A stretch of 34,813 nucleotides of DNA from JAJFVC01 sp039698075 (GCA_039698075.1 JBDKTJ010000056.1:1-34813); one strand, 5' to 3'; positions 8,168-15,090 are shown, counted from the first letter of the stretch. Notes: a model not told the origin generated them from the sequence alone. A program made the numbers and translations.

Positions 8168-8640
8168 GCGATTTTGAGGCGGCGCTGCGATCGTTGCCGC
8201 CGCGAGCCGACCGACTCCCGTCGGATTGGCCGCCGGAACCATTCGCGTCGACCGATTGCGTCAACCCGTCGGGCCACGAGTTCGTCTGCGTCCATTGCGG
8301 ATGCGAGGCGCCGACAACGCCCCCTCGACGACGTTGGGCCTGGCCTACGGCGTTTGGTGCAATGACCACCATAGCGGCCGTGCTGTTTGTGGCGATTTTT
8401 TTGCGGCAGCCGACGCCGAACGTGACGACGATCGCGTCGGACGGGTCATCGGATCTCGTCGCCCAACCGACGGTGTTCCCGTTCTATGTCACACTGCGCA
8501 ACCAAGTGCTGCGCGACGGCGTGGACTCGTGGCAATCGGTCGGATCGTCGGACGTCGTGAAAAGTCCGGCCCATGAGTCGCCGACCGGTTATCGAGAACA
8601 AATCGAAACACTTTTGAAGGAGCTGAATCATGCGGGCTAG
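8134..8640 (+). CDS. Small single-pass membrane protein, candidate anti-sigma partner
   Basis: This protein of about 168 residues starts with an ATG inside the end of the sigma factor gene; a TTG two codons earlier is the alternative. It has a polar N-terminal half with a Cys/His cluster (CVNPSGHEFVCVHCGC), one transmembrane helix (GAMTTIAAVLFVAIFL) and a C-terminal outer region. The 34-bp overlap with an ECF sigma gene and this topology fit an anti-sigma factor. The classical zinc-binding HxxxCxxC motif of ZAS anti-sigma factors is not present, so the role is inferred from position only. Its last bases overlap the start of the next gene by 11 bp. Confidence 0.6.
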   Translation: MRDSQNQNAELSDFEAALRSLPPRADRLPSDWPPEPFASTDCVNPSGHEFVCVHCGCEAPTTPPRRRWAWPTAFGAMTTIAAVLFVAIFLRQPTPNVTTIASDGSSDLVAQPTVFPFYVTLRNQVLRDGVDSWQSVGSSDVVKSPAHESPTGYREQIETLLKELNHAG

Positions 8641-10201
8641 CGTTCCATTTTGCAGCTTGGTTCCCTCTCTCTCTGGGAGAGGCGCAAGGGGGCAGGGTTT
8701 TGTGAAGATGGGCCGGAAAGTAAAACCGTTTTCTCGATCCATCGCCCTCACCCTAGCCCTCTCCCAAAGGGAGAGGGGACCTCTTTTTGGGGTCGGCGTT
8801 CTCGCCTTGATCGTGATGTTGGCGTCGTGTCCGCTGGCCACGGCAGCCGACAAGCCGGCCAAGACAGAACTCAAGCCGATTGAAATCACGCTGTATCCAG
8901 CGGCCGAGCCGCAGCCGGCGCTCAAATATCAACTGCTGCCGCCGCTGTTGGACCGACGGCCCGGCAACGCGGCCGTGTGGTGGAATCGCATTCCGGCCGA
9001 AAGAAACGCTTTTTTCGCAAATTTTTATGAGGAGTTCGCTCCACCGGGAAAAATCGACACCTGGATGAAAATTCCGCTAGACGATCCGCGAGAAAAGGAA
9101 TATCGCGAAAAGGAGTTAGCGAAAGTCATCAGTTTGCTCCGACGCAGCGAGGCGTATTCCGACATGGAGCGGGCGGCGCGGTTTGAATCGTGCGATTGGC
9201 AGTTGCCTATTCACGAAGGCAATGTTATCACCATGCTTTTGCCCGAGGTGCAACAATCCCGCATGTACGCCCGTCTGCTGTCGGCCAAGGCGCGGCTGGA
9301 AATCGCGGAAGGCAAGTACGACCAGGCCGTGCACACGCTCCAAACCGGATACGCCGAGGCTCGTCATGTCGGCCAAGGACCCGTGATTATTAGTGCGTTG
9401 GTCGGAGTGACGATCGCCAGTATGATGAACGAGCGGGTGCAAGAGTTGATTCAACGTCCCGATTCACCCAACCTGTATTGGGCCTTGAGCACGTTGCCGA
9501 AGCCGTTGGTCGATTTTCGGCCGGGATTCGAGGCCGAGTCAAATCTGCTGTATCTCCAATTCCCCGAATTGCAAAACTTGGACAAGAAAAAATTGTCGCC
9601 GGATGAATGGAACCATTTATACAAGTGTTTTTGGAACCTCTGTCGCAAACTCGATCCTGAAAAAGCGGTTCCAGAGCCTCTGGAGCAATACTATTCTGTC
9701 GCCAGGAAATTCCTAACTAAACAAGGACGTTCTCCAGTCGAAATTGACGCAATGCCTGCGACTCAGGTGGTGCTCCTCTATTGGGTTCAACGCTTTCAGA
9801 CATTAAGCGATGATCAATTCAAATGGGGATTGATGCCAATCCACGAAGTCGGCAACCAACTGAAACAAATTGAAAAACAAGATCGGTCGCTTGCCGCTGA
9901 GAGGCCCTTGGGCGCGTTAATTTCTGCGGTTGCGGCAGCCAAAGAGGCGGAAGTGCGAGGCCAATGGACGCTGGCTCGGCTGCGGGTTCTTGAGGCCTTG
10001 CGGCTCTATGCGGCGACGCACGACGGACGTTGGCCCGACCGCCTGAGCGACATCGCCGCCGTGCCCGTCCCCAAAAATCCCTACGACGACAAGCCGTTCG
10101 TTTATCATCGCGATGGCGACCGGGCGACGCTCACGTCGGAAAACGGTCCAAAGGGGGATCCCTGGCAGTATGACATTACCCTGAAGTCGAAAGGAAAATA
10201 G
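8630..10201 (+). CDS. Exported hypothetical protein with repeat-derived N-terminus
   Basis: This open frame encodes 523 residues. The ATG has AAGGAG seven bases upstream and overlaps the previous gene by 11 bp. About the first 50 codons are made of a dispersed hairpin repeat that reads as SLSGRGARGQG and 'LTLALSQRERG'. Only after this does a hydrophobic signal or lipoprotein segment appear (VLALIVMLASC). The mature part is a helix-rich domain of about 300 residues plus a C-terminal block (ARLRVLEALRLYAATHDGRWPD, then PFVYHRDGDRATL) common in planctomycete exported proteins. The repeat keeps the frame open, but the N-terminal extension before the signal sequence is abnormal and may alter export. 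No known function. It may form an operon with the sigma factor gene. Confidence 0.7.
   Translation: MRASVPFCSLVPSLSGRGARGQGFVKMGRKVKPFSRSIALTLALSQRERGPLFGVGVLALIVMLASCPLATAADKPAKTELKPIEITLYPAAEPQPALKYQLLPPLLDRRPGNAAVWWNRIPAERNAFFANFYEEFAPPGKIDTWMKIPLDDPREKEYREKELAKVISLLRRSEAYSDMERAARFESCDWQLPIHEGNVITMLLPEVQQSRMYARLLSAKARLEIAEGKYDQAVHTLQTGYAEARHVGQGPVIISALVGVTIASMMNERVQELIQRPDSPNLYWALSTLPKPLVDFRPGFEAESNLLYLQFPELQNLDKKKLSPDEWNHLYKCFWNLCRKLDPEKAVPEPLEQYYSVARKFLTKQGRSPVEIDAMPATQVVLLYWVQRFQTLSDDQFKWGLMPIHEVGNQLKQIEKQDRSLAAERPLGALISAVAAAKEAEVRGQWTLARLRVLEALRLYAATHDGRWPDRLSDIAAVPVPKNPYDDKPFVYHRDGDRATLTSENGPKGDPWQYDITLKSKGK
8662..8779. repeat. Inverted pair of GC-rich hairpin repeats inside a coding region
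   Basis: Two copies of a 35-bp CCCTCTCCC...GGGAGAGGG unit lie in inverted orientation (8662-8697 and 8745-8779), separated by about 47 bp. The second copy forms a perfect 9-bp stem with an AAA loop (8757-8777); the first is degenerate. This unit resembles a widespread bacterial dispersed repeat recognisable from its translation 'SPLPKGEG' or 'LALSQRERG'. Here it interrupts the 5' end of an otherwise intact gene. Confidence 0.75.
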
Positions 10202-10311
10202 GAGGTTATCCCTCTACGGCGGGAAATCTCTCTCGTAACAACCCGCAAATAATTCGCACTTTGTCATTTTTCCCTCTTGATTTTTCCCGCCGATAGACGA
10301 GAATAGACAAC

Positions 10312-10389
10312 ATGAGTCAGCTACATGCCGCTTGGTATTGGTATTTTTACTTTACCCCCCGAGGTTTCGGGGTCGGAGGTGGTGTGTAG
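10312..10389 (+). CDS. Aromatic-rich leader peptide controlling aroF
   Basis: This is a 25-codon ORF that starts ATG AGT CAG and stops at TAG 10387-10389. Residues 8-14 read WYWYFYF, with another Phe at position 19, so 8 of 25 codons are for the three end products of the shikimate pathway. It lies 28 bp before a perfect intrinsic terminator and about 120 bp before a DAHP synthase gene. This is the composition and placement expected of a leader peptide such as PheL or TrpL, whose translation senses charged tRNA. The SD site is weak. Random occurrence of seven consecutive Trp/Tyr/Phe codons here is very unlikely, so I regard the ORF as real although no homolog could be checked. Confidence 0.85.
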   Translation: MSQLHAAWYWYFYFTPRGFGVGGGV

Positions 10390-10451
10390 CTAACTTGGTA
10401 CAACCCACGGAAGACTAAAGCCCCGAGACCTCTCAAAGGTCTCGGGGCTTT
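10357..10451 (+). promoter_or_regulatory. Transcription attenuator: competing protector, antiterminator and terminator hairpins
   Basis: Three alternative pairings are visible. (1) A protector hairpin inside the leader ORF: CCCCGA (10357-10362) with TCGGGG (10367-10372). (2) An antiterminator: GAGGTTTCGGGG (10361-10372) pairs with CCCCGAGACCTC (10421-10432) over 12 bp with one G-U. (3) The terminator, which uses the same CCCCGAGACCT segment. The inferred logic is as follows. A ribosome stalled at the Tyr/Phe codons near 10342-10353 blocks the protector, region 10361-10372 captures the terminator's 5' arm, and aroF is transcribed. Efficient translation leaves the terminator free to form. Confidence 0.82.
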
Positions 10452-10455
10452 TTTT
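10417..10455 (+). terminator. Intrinsic terminator (attenuator) upstream of aroF
   Basis: This is a perfect 15-bp stem: AAAGCCCCGAGACCT (10417-10431), loop CTCAA, then AGGTCTCGGGGCTTT (10437-10451) continuing into a run of T. It lies between the leader peptide stop and the aroF start, so termination here would prevent aroF expression. It is the strongest hairpin plus U-tract I saw in the window. Confidence 0.92.
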
Positions 10456-10513
10456 ATTGTCTTAACCACGAAATCCCCCAATCCCAAAATCCCCAACAAA
10501 AGGAGCCTGCACG

Positions 10514-11536
10514 GTGATCGTCGTGATGAAACGAGGCGCAACCCCCGAGCAGATCGAACACATGATTCAACGCGTTGAACGACTTGGCTTGCGAGCCCAT
10601 CCGATTTACGGCGCCGAACGCACCGTCATCGCCGCGGTGGGCGAAAAGCGGGATGAGTTCCGTCAATCGCTCGAAAGCGGGCCGGGCGTAGCCGAGGTGG
10701 TCCCGATTCTGGCCCCTTACAAAGTCGCCAGCCGCGAGGTCTGCAACGAGCCCACCGTGGTTCGGACCGGCAGCCTGACGGTCGGCAACAGCCACATCGG
10801 CGTGATGGCCGGGCCCTGTTCGGTCGAGGACGAAGACCAGATGATCGCGACCGCCCGAGCCGTCAAAGCCGCCGGAGCAACGGCCCTGCGCGGCGGGGCT
10901 TTTAAGCCGCGAACCAGCCCTTACAGTTTCCAAGGCCTCAAAGAGGACGGGCTGAAGCTGCTGGCGTTGGCCCGGGCCGAAACCGGATTGGCCATCGTAA
11001 CCGAGGTGGTCGCCTCGGAAGACTTGCCCATCGTGTCGCGTGACGCCGACGTGTTGCAGATCGGCGCCCGAAACATGCAGAACTATCGGCTCTTGGAGGC
11101 GGTCGGGGCCGAGGGCAAGCCCGTGCTGCTGAAACGCGGCCCCAGCGCGACGTTGGACGAACTGCTGCTGGCCGCCGAGTACATTTTGAACGCCGGTAAC
11201 CCGAACGTGATGCTTTGCGAACGGGGCATTCGGACGTTCGAGGCCCACACGCGCTACACGCTGCCGTTGGCCTCGGTGCCGTGGTTGCACGAGCGGACGC
11301 ACTTGCCGGTGGTGGTCGATCCGAGCCACGGAACGGGCCACGCGAGTCTGGTGGCGCCGATGGCCGCCGCCGCAATCGCCGCCGGGGCCGATGGGCTGAT
11401 CGTCGAAGTGCATCCCGATCCCGAGGCCGCGCTGAGCGACGGCTATCAATCGCTTGATCTGGAGCAGTTCGAGCAGATGATGATTTTGTGCCGCCGCGTG
11501 GCCGAAGCGGTCGGACGCACGATCGTCACCCCCTAA
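10514..11536 (+). CDS. aroF: 3-deoxy-D-arabino-heptulosonate 7-phosphate synthase (type I-beta)
   Basis: This is the first committed enzyme of aromatic amino acid synthesis, condensing phosphoenolpyruvate and erythrose 4-phosphate. The 340-residue protein closely follows the Thermotoga-type enzyme. An N-terminal ferredoxin-like regulatory domain (about residues 1-75) precedes the TIM barrel. The barrel shows GPCSVE (100-105, with metal-ligand Cys102), RGGAFKPRTSPYSFQG (126-141), the IQIGARN-type segment, LLKRG, CERGIRTFE and VDPSHGTGH. The GTG start is supported by AGGAG eight bases upstream and by the MIVV N-terminus shared with the Thermotoga protein. Transcription is very probably controlled by the attenuator upstream, while the N-terminal domain implies allosteric feedback, by tyrosine in the Thermotoga enzyme. 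No other shikimate gene is adjacent. Confidence 0.97.
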   Translation: MIVVMKRGATPEQIEHMIQRVERLGLRAHPIYGAERTVIAAVGEKRDEFRQSLESGPGVAEVVPILAPYKVASREVCNEPTVVRTGSLTVGNSHIGVMAGPCSVEDEDQMIATARAVKAAGATALRGGAFKPRTSPYSFQGLKEDGLKLLALARAETGLAIVTEVVASEDLPIVSRDADVLQIGARNMQNYRLLEAVGAEGKPVLLKRGPSATLDELLLAAEYILNAGNPNVMLCERGIRTFEAHTRYTLPLASVPWLHERTHLPVVVDPSHGTGHASLVAPMAAAAIAAGADGLIVEVHPDPEAALSDGYQSLDLEQFEQMMILCRRVAEAVGRTIVTP

Positions 11537-11544
11537 ATCAGAAA

Positions 11545-12420
11545 TCAATGCGCGTCGGACGCCTGATCCGCGGAGGAATCCGGCGGGCTGAACAGTCCGT
11601 CGTGTTGGGTCTGCGAGAGTCGAATCAGAAGCAGTTTTTGTTCGAGCCGTCCGTCCTTCTCGGTGAAGAAGTGATGGCCCAGACTGCCCGAGCGGTTGGG
11701 CAGACTGCTGAAGACCAACATGGCCCCGGGCGTCAAATCGGCCGCGACAGTCATGTCGTCGAACTCGCGTTTCGGTCGACTCGCTTCGAGCCGCAAAATA
11801 CCCTGATTGCCGACCCAACGTTGCCGCGGCCGATCGTATTGCAGCTCGGGCGTCAATTCCAGCCGCACCCGGCCGTCGGGCTTGGGGAACGACTTCACGG
11901 CGAAAACGCCCTGCGCCTGATGGTAGGTCTGGCCGCAAAGCTGGCCCGATTCGCACATCAACAGCGGCAACTCGTCGTAGATGCCGGAGGCGAGGATTTC
12001 GCTGCGCTGGCCGGCGCGGATCTGCAAATGCCGCCGCAAAACCCGCGGCTCGTTGCCCAAGTCCTTCACCTTCGACTCCGACGCCTCGCGGTCGTCCGCG
12101 GGCTTGTCGGCCAACTGCATCAGCGTCGAAAGCTCCTCGGGCAGCGGCTCGCTCAGCAGTCCGACGCGAAAGCCGTTTTGCGCCCATCGCTGCCGAAGCT
12201 CGGACGAGAACGGCTGCTCGTCGATTTGTTTCCAAAGTTTGTCGTTGATCGCCGTGTCGCCGAACGGGAAGCGGACGAAAAACATCTCCAACACGATGCT
12301 GTCGGGCGACATCTGAGGCGGCGTCAGCGGCGACTTGCCCAACGGCCGAATCGGCGCGTTGCAGCCGGCGATCGCCAGCGCGAACAGCAGCACCACGATG
12401 GTTCGACCATCTCGCGGCAT
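11545..12420 (-). CDS. Predicted lipoprotein of unknown function
   Basis: This 291-residue protein is encoded convergently with aroF, with only 8 bp between the stops. The frame is open 144 bp further upstream, but the ATG at 12420 starts a typical lipoprotein signal: a short charged N-terminus, hydrophobic core VVLLFALAIAGC, lipobox IAGC (residues 15-18). The mature protein begins with a Pro-rich segment and then LEMFFVRFPFGD and 'LWKQIDEQPF', a pattern I associate with planctomycete-specific envelope proteins. It ends in a polar tail. No catalytic motif is visible. It is probably anchored in a membrane facing the periplasm. A candidate promoter lies 64-92 bp upstream of the start. Confidence 0.7.
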   Translation of the reverse strand: MPRDGRTIVVLLFALAIAGCNAPIRPLGKSPLTPPQMSPDSIVLEMFFVRFPFGDTAINDKLWKQIDEQPFSSELRQRWAQNGFRVGLLSEPLPEELSTLMQLADKPADDREASESKVKDLGNEPRVLRRHLQIRAGQRSEILASGIYDELPLLMCESGQLCGQTYHQAQGVFAVKSFPKPDGRVRLELTPELQYDRPRQRWVGNQGILRLEASRPKREFDDMTVAADLTPGAMLVFSSLPNRSGSLGHHFFTEKDGRLEQKLLLIRLSQTQHDGLFSPPDSSADQASDAH

Positions 12421-12730
12421 GGAATGTTCCCACAACCCCAAAAAAGATCGCCTCGACAAGAAAAACCCGGATTCGGGCCGCACAGGGTAGCTTGGCCGGC
12501 CCACGGCGTCAAGCGAGGATTCCCCCGCGGCGTCCGATCGGCGCGACGTCGAGCAAAGGCGCAAGTCCTTGCCGCCAAAGAATCTAACGACTTACGACAA
12601 GACTCCCAGCCAAAGTCGTCGTGAGACGGGAAATCTCCGATCCCGCCAAGTTGTTGAGCATCCCCGGTCCCCCGCCATCGGTTGTTTTATCCAGAAAATA
12701 CGCCATGGAGGTTCGCGGATTCACATCGCA
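12421..12730. other. Gap between two minus-strand genes
   Basis: This 310-bp stretch holds the candidate promoter of the downstream lipoprotein gene (12484-12512). The part from 12520 to 12730 contains no ORF, hairpin or repeat that I can support. Confidence 0.5.
12484..12512 (-). promoter_or_regulatory. Candidate promoter for the lipoprotein gene
   Basis: On the minus strand TTGACG (12512-12507) is followed after 17 bp by TACCCT (12489-12484). The -35 is strong and the -10 weak. The predicted transcript would start near 12477, about 57 bases before the chosen ATG, and inside the longer version of the ORF, which supports the shorter start. Confidence 0.4.
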
Positions 12731-13690
12731 TCAACTGTGTCGCTGCCGAAATGCTTCCCAGAACAAAATCCATGGGTCAAGCAGGTAGTCACCGCCCTGG
12801 TCGATGACGCGGAACATAAAATGCGTGTGCTGATGCGAACCCACCCTGACGCCTGCCGTGGTCGCGTAGGGGGTTCCCGCCTTCAGCGGAGTGCGTTCGG
12901 GAACGAGCATCTGGATCAGATGGTGAGCTTGCAACCACCACTCGGAGCCATCCGGCCAACGGCGAATGCCCCGCCACCGATTGTTATTGAAGCCCGCTGC
13001 CGTGGAGTGGAACAGATAATGGTCATCCACGGAGATCGGCGCCGAGAGCACGGTGCCTGCCTTCATGTTGATGTCCAAGCCACAATGGGCCTCTGCCCCG
13101 TTATACGGCCCCATCCAGCAATCGTCGCCATTGTAGCATTGACGAATGTCAATCCGCCCCGCGTCGTTGGGATACCAGAGCTGCACGGGCTCAGGACAAA
13201 TGGGCATCCCTGCTTCCTGCACAACGAAGCGGGCCTTGTGGTCCGGCTTGCACAAGAACCCCACGTTCCAGTCCTTTTCCAGCATGAAGCCGCCGGCATC
13301 CTTGAAGATGCAGGGGACGGCATCAAACCACAGGCGAACACCGTCGATCTCCCACGGTTCGTAGAAACTGGCCTGCGTGCCCACTTCACGGCGCAAGTGG
13401 CGCGAAGTGCCGTTGATTTGTACGTCGCAGTCAAAGGCATAGGCGGTAATGCGAGCGCCTTTCCGCTGAGTGATCTCGGCAGAAGTCCCCAAGAGCTTCA
13501 ATTCCCAAGCCTTGCCGTCGCGCAGAAGAAATCGCATCGTTTCATCATGATTCAGGCCGAAGGGGGTGAGCGTGGCCTTAGACTTGCGTTCCCTCACCTT
13601 GCCTTTGCTGTTGCTCGCAAAGCTCGGGCAGGGCACGGCCAGAGCGGCCATGGAAGTCACGGTTTGCAGGAAGCGGCGGCGAGTCACCAT
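12731..13690 (-). CDS. Tat-exported protein with an M23-like metallopeptidase core
   Basis: This 319-residue protein starts at an ATG with GAGG eight bases upstream. The N-terminus has a Tat motif, RRRFLQT, followed by a hydrophobic stretch ending near FASNSKG. The middle region is beta-rich. The C-terminal third contains HCGLD (His202, Asp206) and HQHTH (286-290, giving His288-x-His290), spaced like the zinc ligands HxxxD and HxH of LytM/M23 peptidases that cut peptidoglycan cross-bridges. 'AGTVLSAPI' after the first motif also resembles the M23 fold. I infer a zinc-binding beta-barrel protein. Peptidoglycan or another peptide could be the substrate, or it may have lost activity. It stands alone, with its own candidate promoter. 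Confidence 0.65.
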   Translation of the reverse strand: MVTRRRFLQTVTSMAALAVPCPSFASNSKGKVRERKSKATLTPFGLNHDETMRFLLRDGKAWELKLLGTSAEITQRKGARITAYAFDCDVQINGTSRHLRREVGTQASFYEPWEIDGVRLWFDAVPCIFKDAGGFMLEKDWNVGFLCKPDHKARFVVQEAGMPICPEPVQLWYPNDAGRIDIRQCYNGDDCWMGPYNGAEAHCGLDINMKAGTVLSAPISVDDHYLFHSTAAGFNNNRWRGIRRWPDGSEWWLQAHHLIQMLVPERTPLKAGTPYATTAGVRVGSHQHTHFMFRVIDQGGDYLLDPWILFWEAFRQRHS

Positions 13691-13848
13691 GGTTCATACC
13701 TCGGGGTTACTGAGAGTCCTCTGCTGCAAGGGGACGTGGATGACGGGCGCCGACCACGGGTTGGGCCAGAGTCCATACCGTTCCGCTTTTTTCGGTGTCG
13801 CGGCCCGGGAAGTGGCGATTTTTCCCGAAAAAACGCCCCCTATTTTCA

Positions 13849-13877
13849 CTTGTACCATGGAATTCCATCCGCGTCAA
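13849..13877 (-). promoter_or_regulatory. Candidate promoter for the M23-like gene
   Basis: On the minus strand TTGACG (13877-13872) and TACAAG (13854-13849) are 17 bp apart. This would give a 5' leader of about 150 bases. Confidence 0.4.
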
Positions 13878-13932
13878 CAATCGGGGGGGCAGTAACGGAC
13901 GATGGCGGATCGGCGACGCCACGGAAAAAAGC

Positions 13933-14035
13933 CTTACGCCAAGGCGCGAAGACGCCAAGGAGTCTTTGAGGAAAAACCGCCATCGATAGGCCATGCGATC
14001 TCAGGATCCCTGTTTTCTTTGCGTCTTGGCGTGAG
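13933..14035. repeat. Inverted-repeat element of the ACGCCAAGACGC type
   Basis: The left arm CTTACGCCAAGGCGCGAAG continues to 13961. The right arm, read on the other strand, is CTCACGCCAAGACGCAAAG (14035-14017). The two arms are clearly related and face each other across about 50 bp. The sequence resembles tandem 'ACGCAAAG' repeats seen between genes in many environmental bacteria. It lies in non-coding DNA downstream of the alpha/beta hydrolase gene. Confidence 0.6.
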
Positions 14036-14123
14036 ATCCGTCGTGATGGGATGTCGCAACGAAATCTTCTCTGTTTTAGCCATAAGATTTCACTACGCCC
14101 GCGGGGGTGGTGAGCAATGCGGG

Positions 14124-14960
14124 CTAGCGGTGGCCGTCGAGCCAGTCGAGCAGATCCGCCACAATTTGATCGCGCTCCGGCTCGTTGAACAGGTCGTGGT
14201 ACAGGCCCTCGTAGAGCCGCAAGGTCTTGTCGTCCGACCGGGCCCTTGAGACCAACAGTCGACACCCGCGCGGATCGGTGACGAAATCGCCCGTGCCGTG
14301 CAGGGCCAGCACCGGCAGCGTCACACGAGCGGCGTTCTCTTGAATGCGCCGGGCCGCTCGCAAAATCTCGTCGCCCAATCGGACCGGAAACCGTCCATGG
14401 AAAACCAGCGGATCGTTGCGAAACGCCTCGACCACGGCCGGATCGCGCGACAGAAACCGGCAGCCCAGATGCGTCACGCGCAGGGTGGGCCAGACCCAAC
14501 TGACCAGCGCGGCCAGTCGCCGCAGCACGGGATACACATTGCCGCCGATCCAAATGGCCGGGGCGCTGAGCACGACGCCCTGCACGTCCGGCGACCGCGT
14601 GGCGGCCAACAGCGCAACCACGGCCCCGCCCATGCTGTGCCCCAACAAAAACACCGGCCGAGCCGGATGCCGAGTCGAGACCCGTTCCAAAAACAACTCC
14701 GCATCGTCAAGATACTGATCGAACCGGCGAACCCACAGCCGCGGGCCGTCCGACCGACCGTGGCCGCGCAGGTCCATCGCGCAGAGGGCATAGCCGCGCC
14801 GATTCAAATCTTCGGCCAATCGGGCGTACCGGCCGCTGTGTTCGGTCACGCCGTGAATCAGCGCGACCGTACCCCTCGGCGCGCAATCCGGCAGCCACGA
14901 TTGCTCGAACAATCGCAGTCCGTCCCGGGCCTCAAAAAATTCTTCGTGGTGCGTCATCAT
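14124..14960 (-). CDS. Alpha/beta hydrolase, monoacylglycerol lipase/lysophospholipase type
   Basis: This protein of about 278 residues has the alpha/beta hydrolase fold of monoglyceride lipases. The visible landmarks are LIHGVTEHSGRY (oxyanion region), MDLRGHGRSDGPR and the nucleophile elbow GHSMGG. Near the C-terminus, LALHGTGDFVTDP carries the probable catalytic Asp and LYEGLYHDLFNE the catalytic His. The likely reaction is hydrolysis of an acyl ester such as monoacylglycerol, in the cytosol, as no signal peptide is visible. The frame extends to 15002, but a near-consensus promoter occupies 14974-15002. The start is therefore one of the adjacent ATGs at 14960 and 14957, giving a nearly leaderless mRNA without an SD site. 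It is divergent from dnaE. Confidence 0.87.
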   Translation of the reverse strand: MMTHHEEFFEARDGLRLFEQSWLPDCAPRGTVALIHGVTEHSGRYARLAEDLNRRGYALCAMDLRGHGRSDGPRLWVRRFDQYLDDAELFLERVSTRHPARPVFLLGHSMGGAVVALLAATRSPDVQGVVLSAPAIWIGGNVYPVLRRLAALVSWVWPTLRVTHLGCRFLSRDPAVVEAFRNDPLVFHGRFPVRLGDEILRAARRIQENAARVTLPVLALHGTGDFVTDPRGCRLLVSRARSDDKTLRLYEGLYHDLFNEPERDQIVADLLDWLDGHR

Positions 14961-14973
14961 CGATTGGTTGACG

Positions 14974-15002
14974 ATTATATGGAGCGGTCCCGAGCCCGTC
15001 AA
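14974..15002 (-). promoter_or_regulatory. Near-consensus promoter of the alpha/beta hydrolase gene
   Basis: On the minus strand TTGACG (15002-14997) and a perfect TATAAT (14979-14974) are separated by exactly 17 bp. Transcription would start near 14967, only about 7-10 bases before the ATG pair. Confidence 0.7.
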
Positions 15003-15090
15003 TCCGGGGGTTCTGTCCGCTGCTTTCGCTCAACGATAAAATAACGGAGCCGGGACATCCGGTCGCTCGACACATGGAGGTTCCACCACG

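Larger units (their letters stand above)
10202..10513 (+). other. aroF leader region
   Basis: This 312-bp stretch between two same-strand genes contains the leader ORF, the antiterminator and terminator elements listed separately, and the aroF ribosome binding site (AGGAG at 10501-10505). The first 110 bp are AT-richer than the neighbours and must contain the promoter. I could not assign convincing -35 and -10 boxes. Confidence 0.7.
13691..14123. other. Intergenic region with a promoter and an inverted repeat
   Basis: This 433-bp stretch contains the candidate promoter for the M23-like gene (13849-13877) and an inverted-repeat element (13933-14035). The remaining DNA shows no supported gene; open frames here are repeat-derived. 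Confidence 0.6.

Noticed and set aside
8630..8642. ATGCGGGCTAGCG also occurs at 14117-14129, at the end of the alpha/beta hydrolase gene.
   Set aside because: A shared 13-mer is expected several times by chance in a window of this size, and the similarity does not extend into the flanks.
12569..13969. A 466-codon plus-strand frame.
   Set aside because: It overlaps the minus-strand M23-like gene, which has a Tat signal, an SD site and zinc-ligand motifs. The plus-strand translation is low in structure and runs into repeat DNA.
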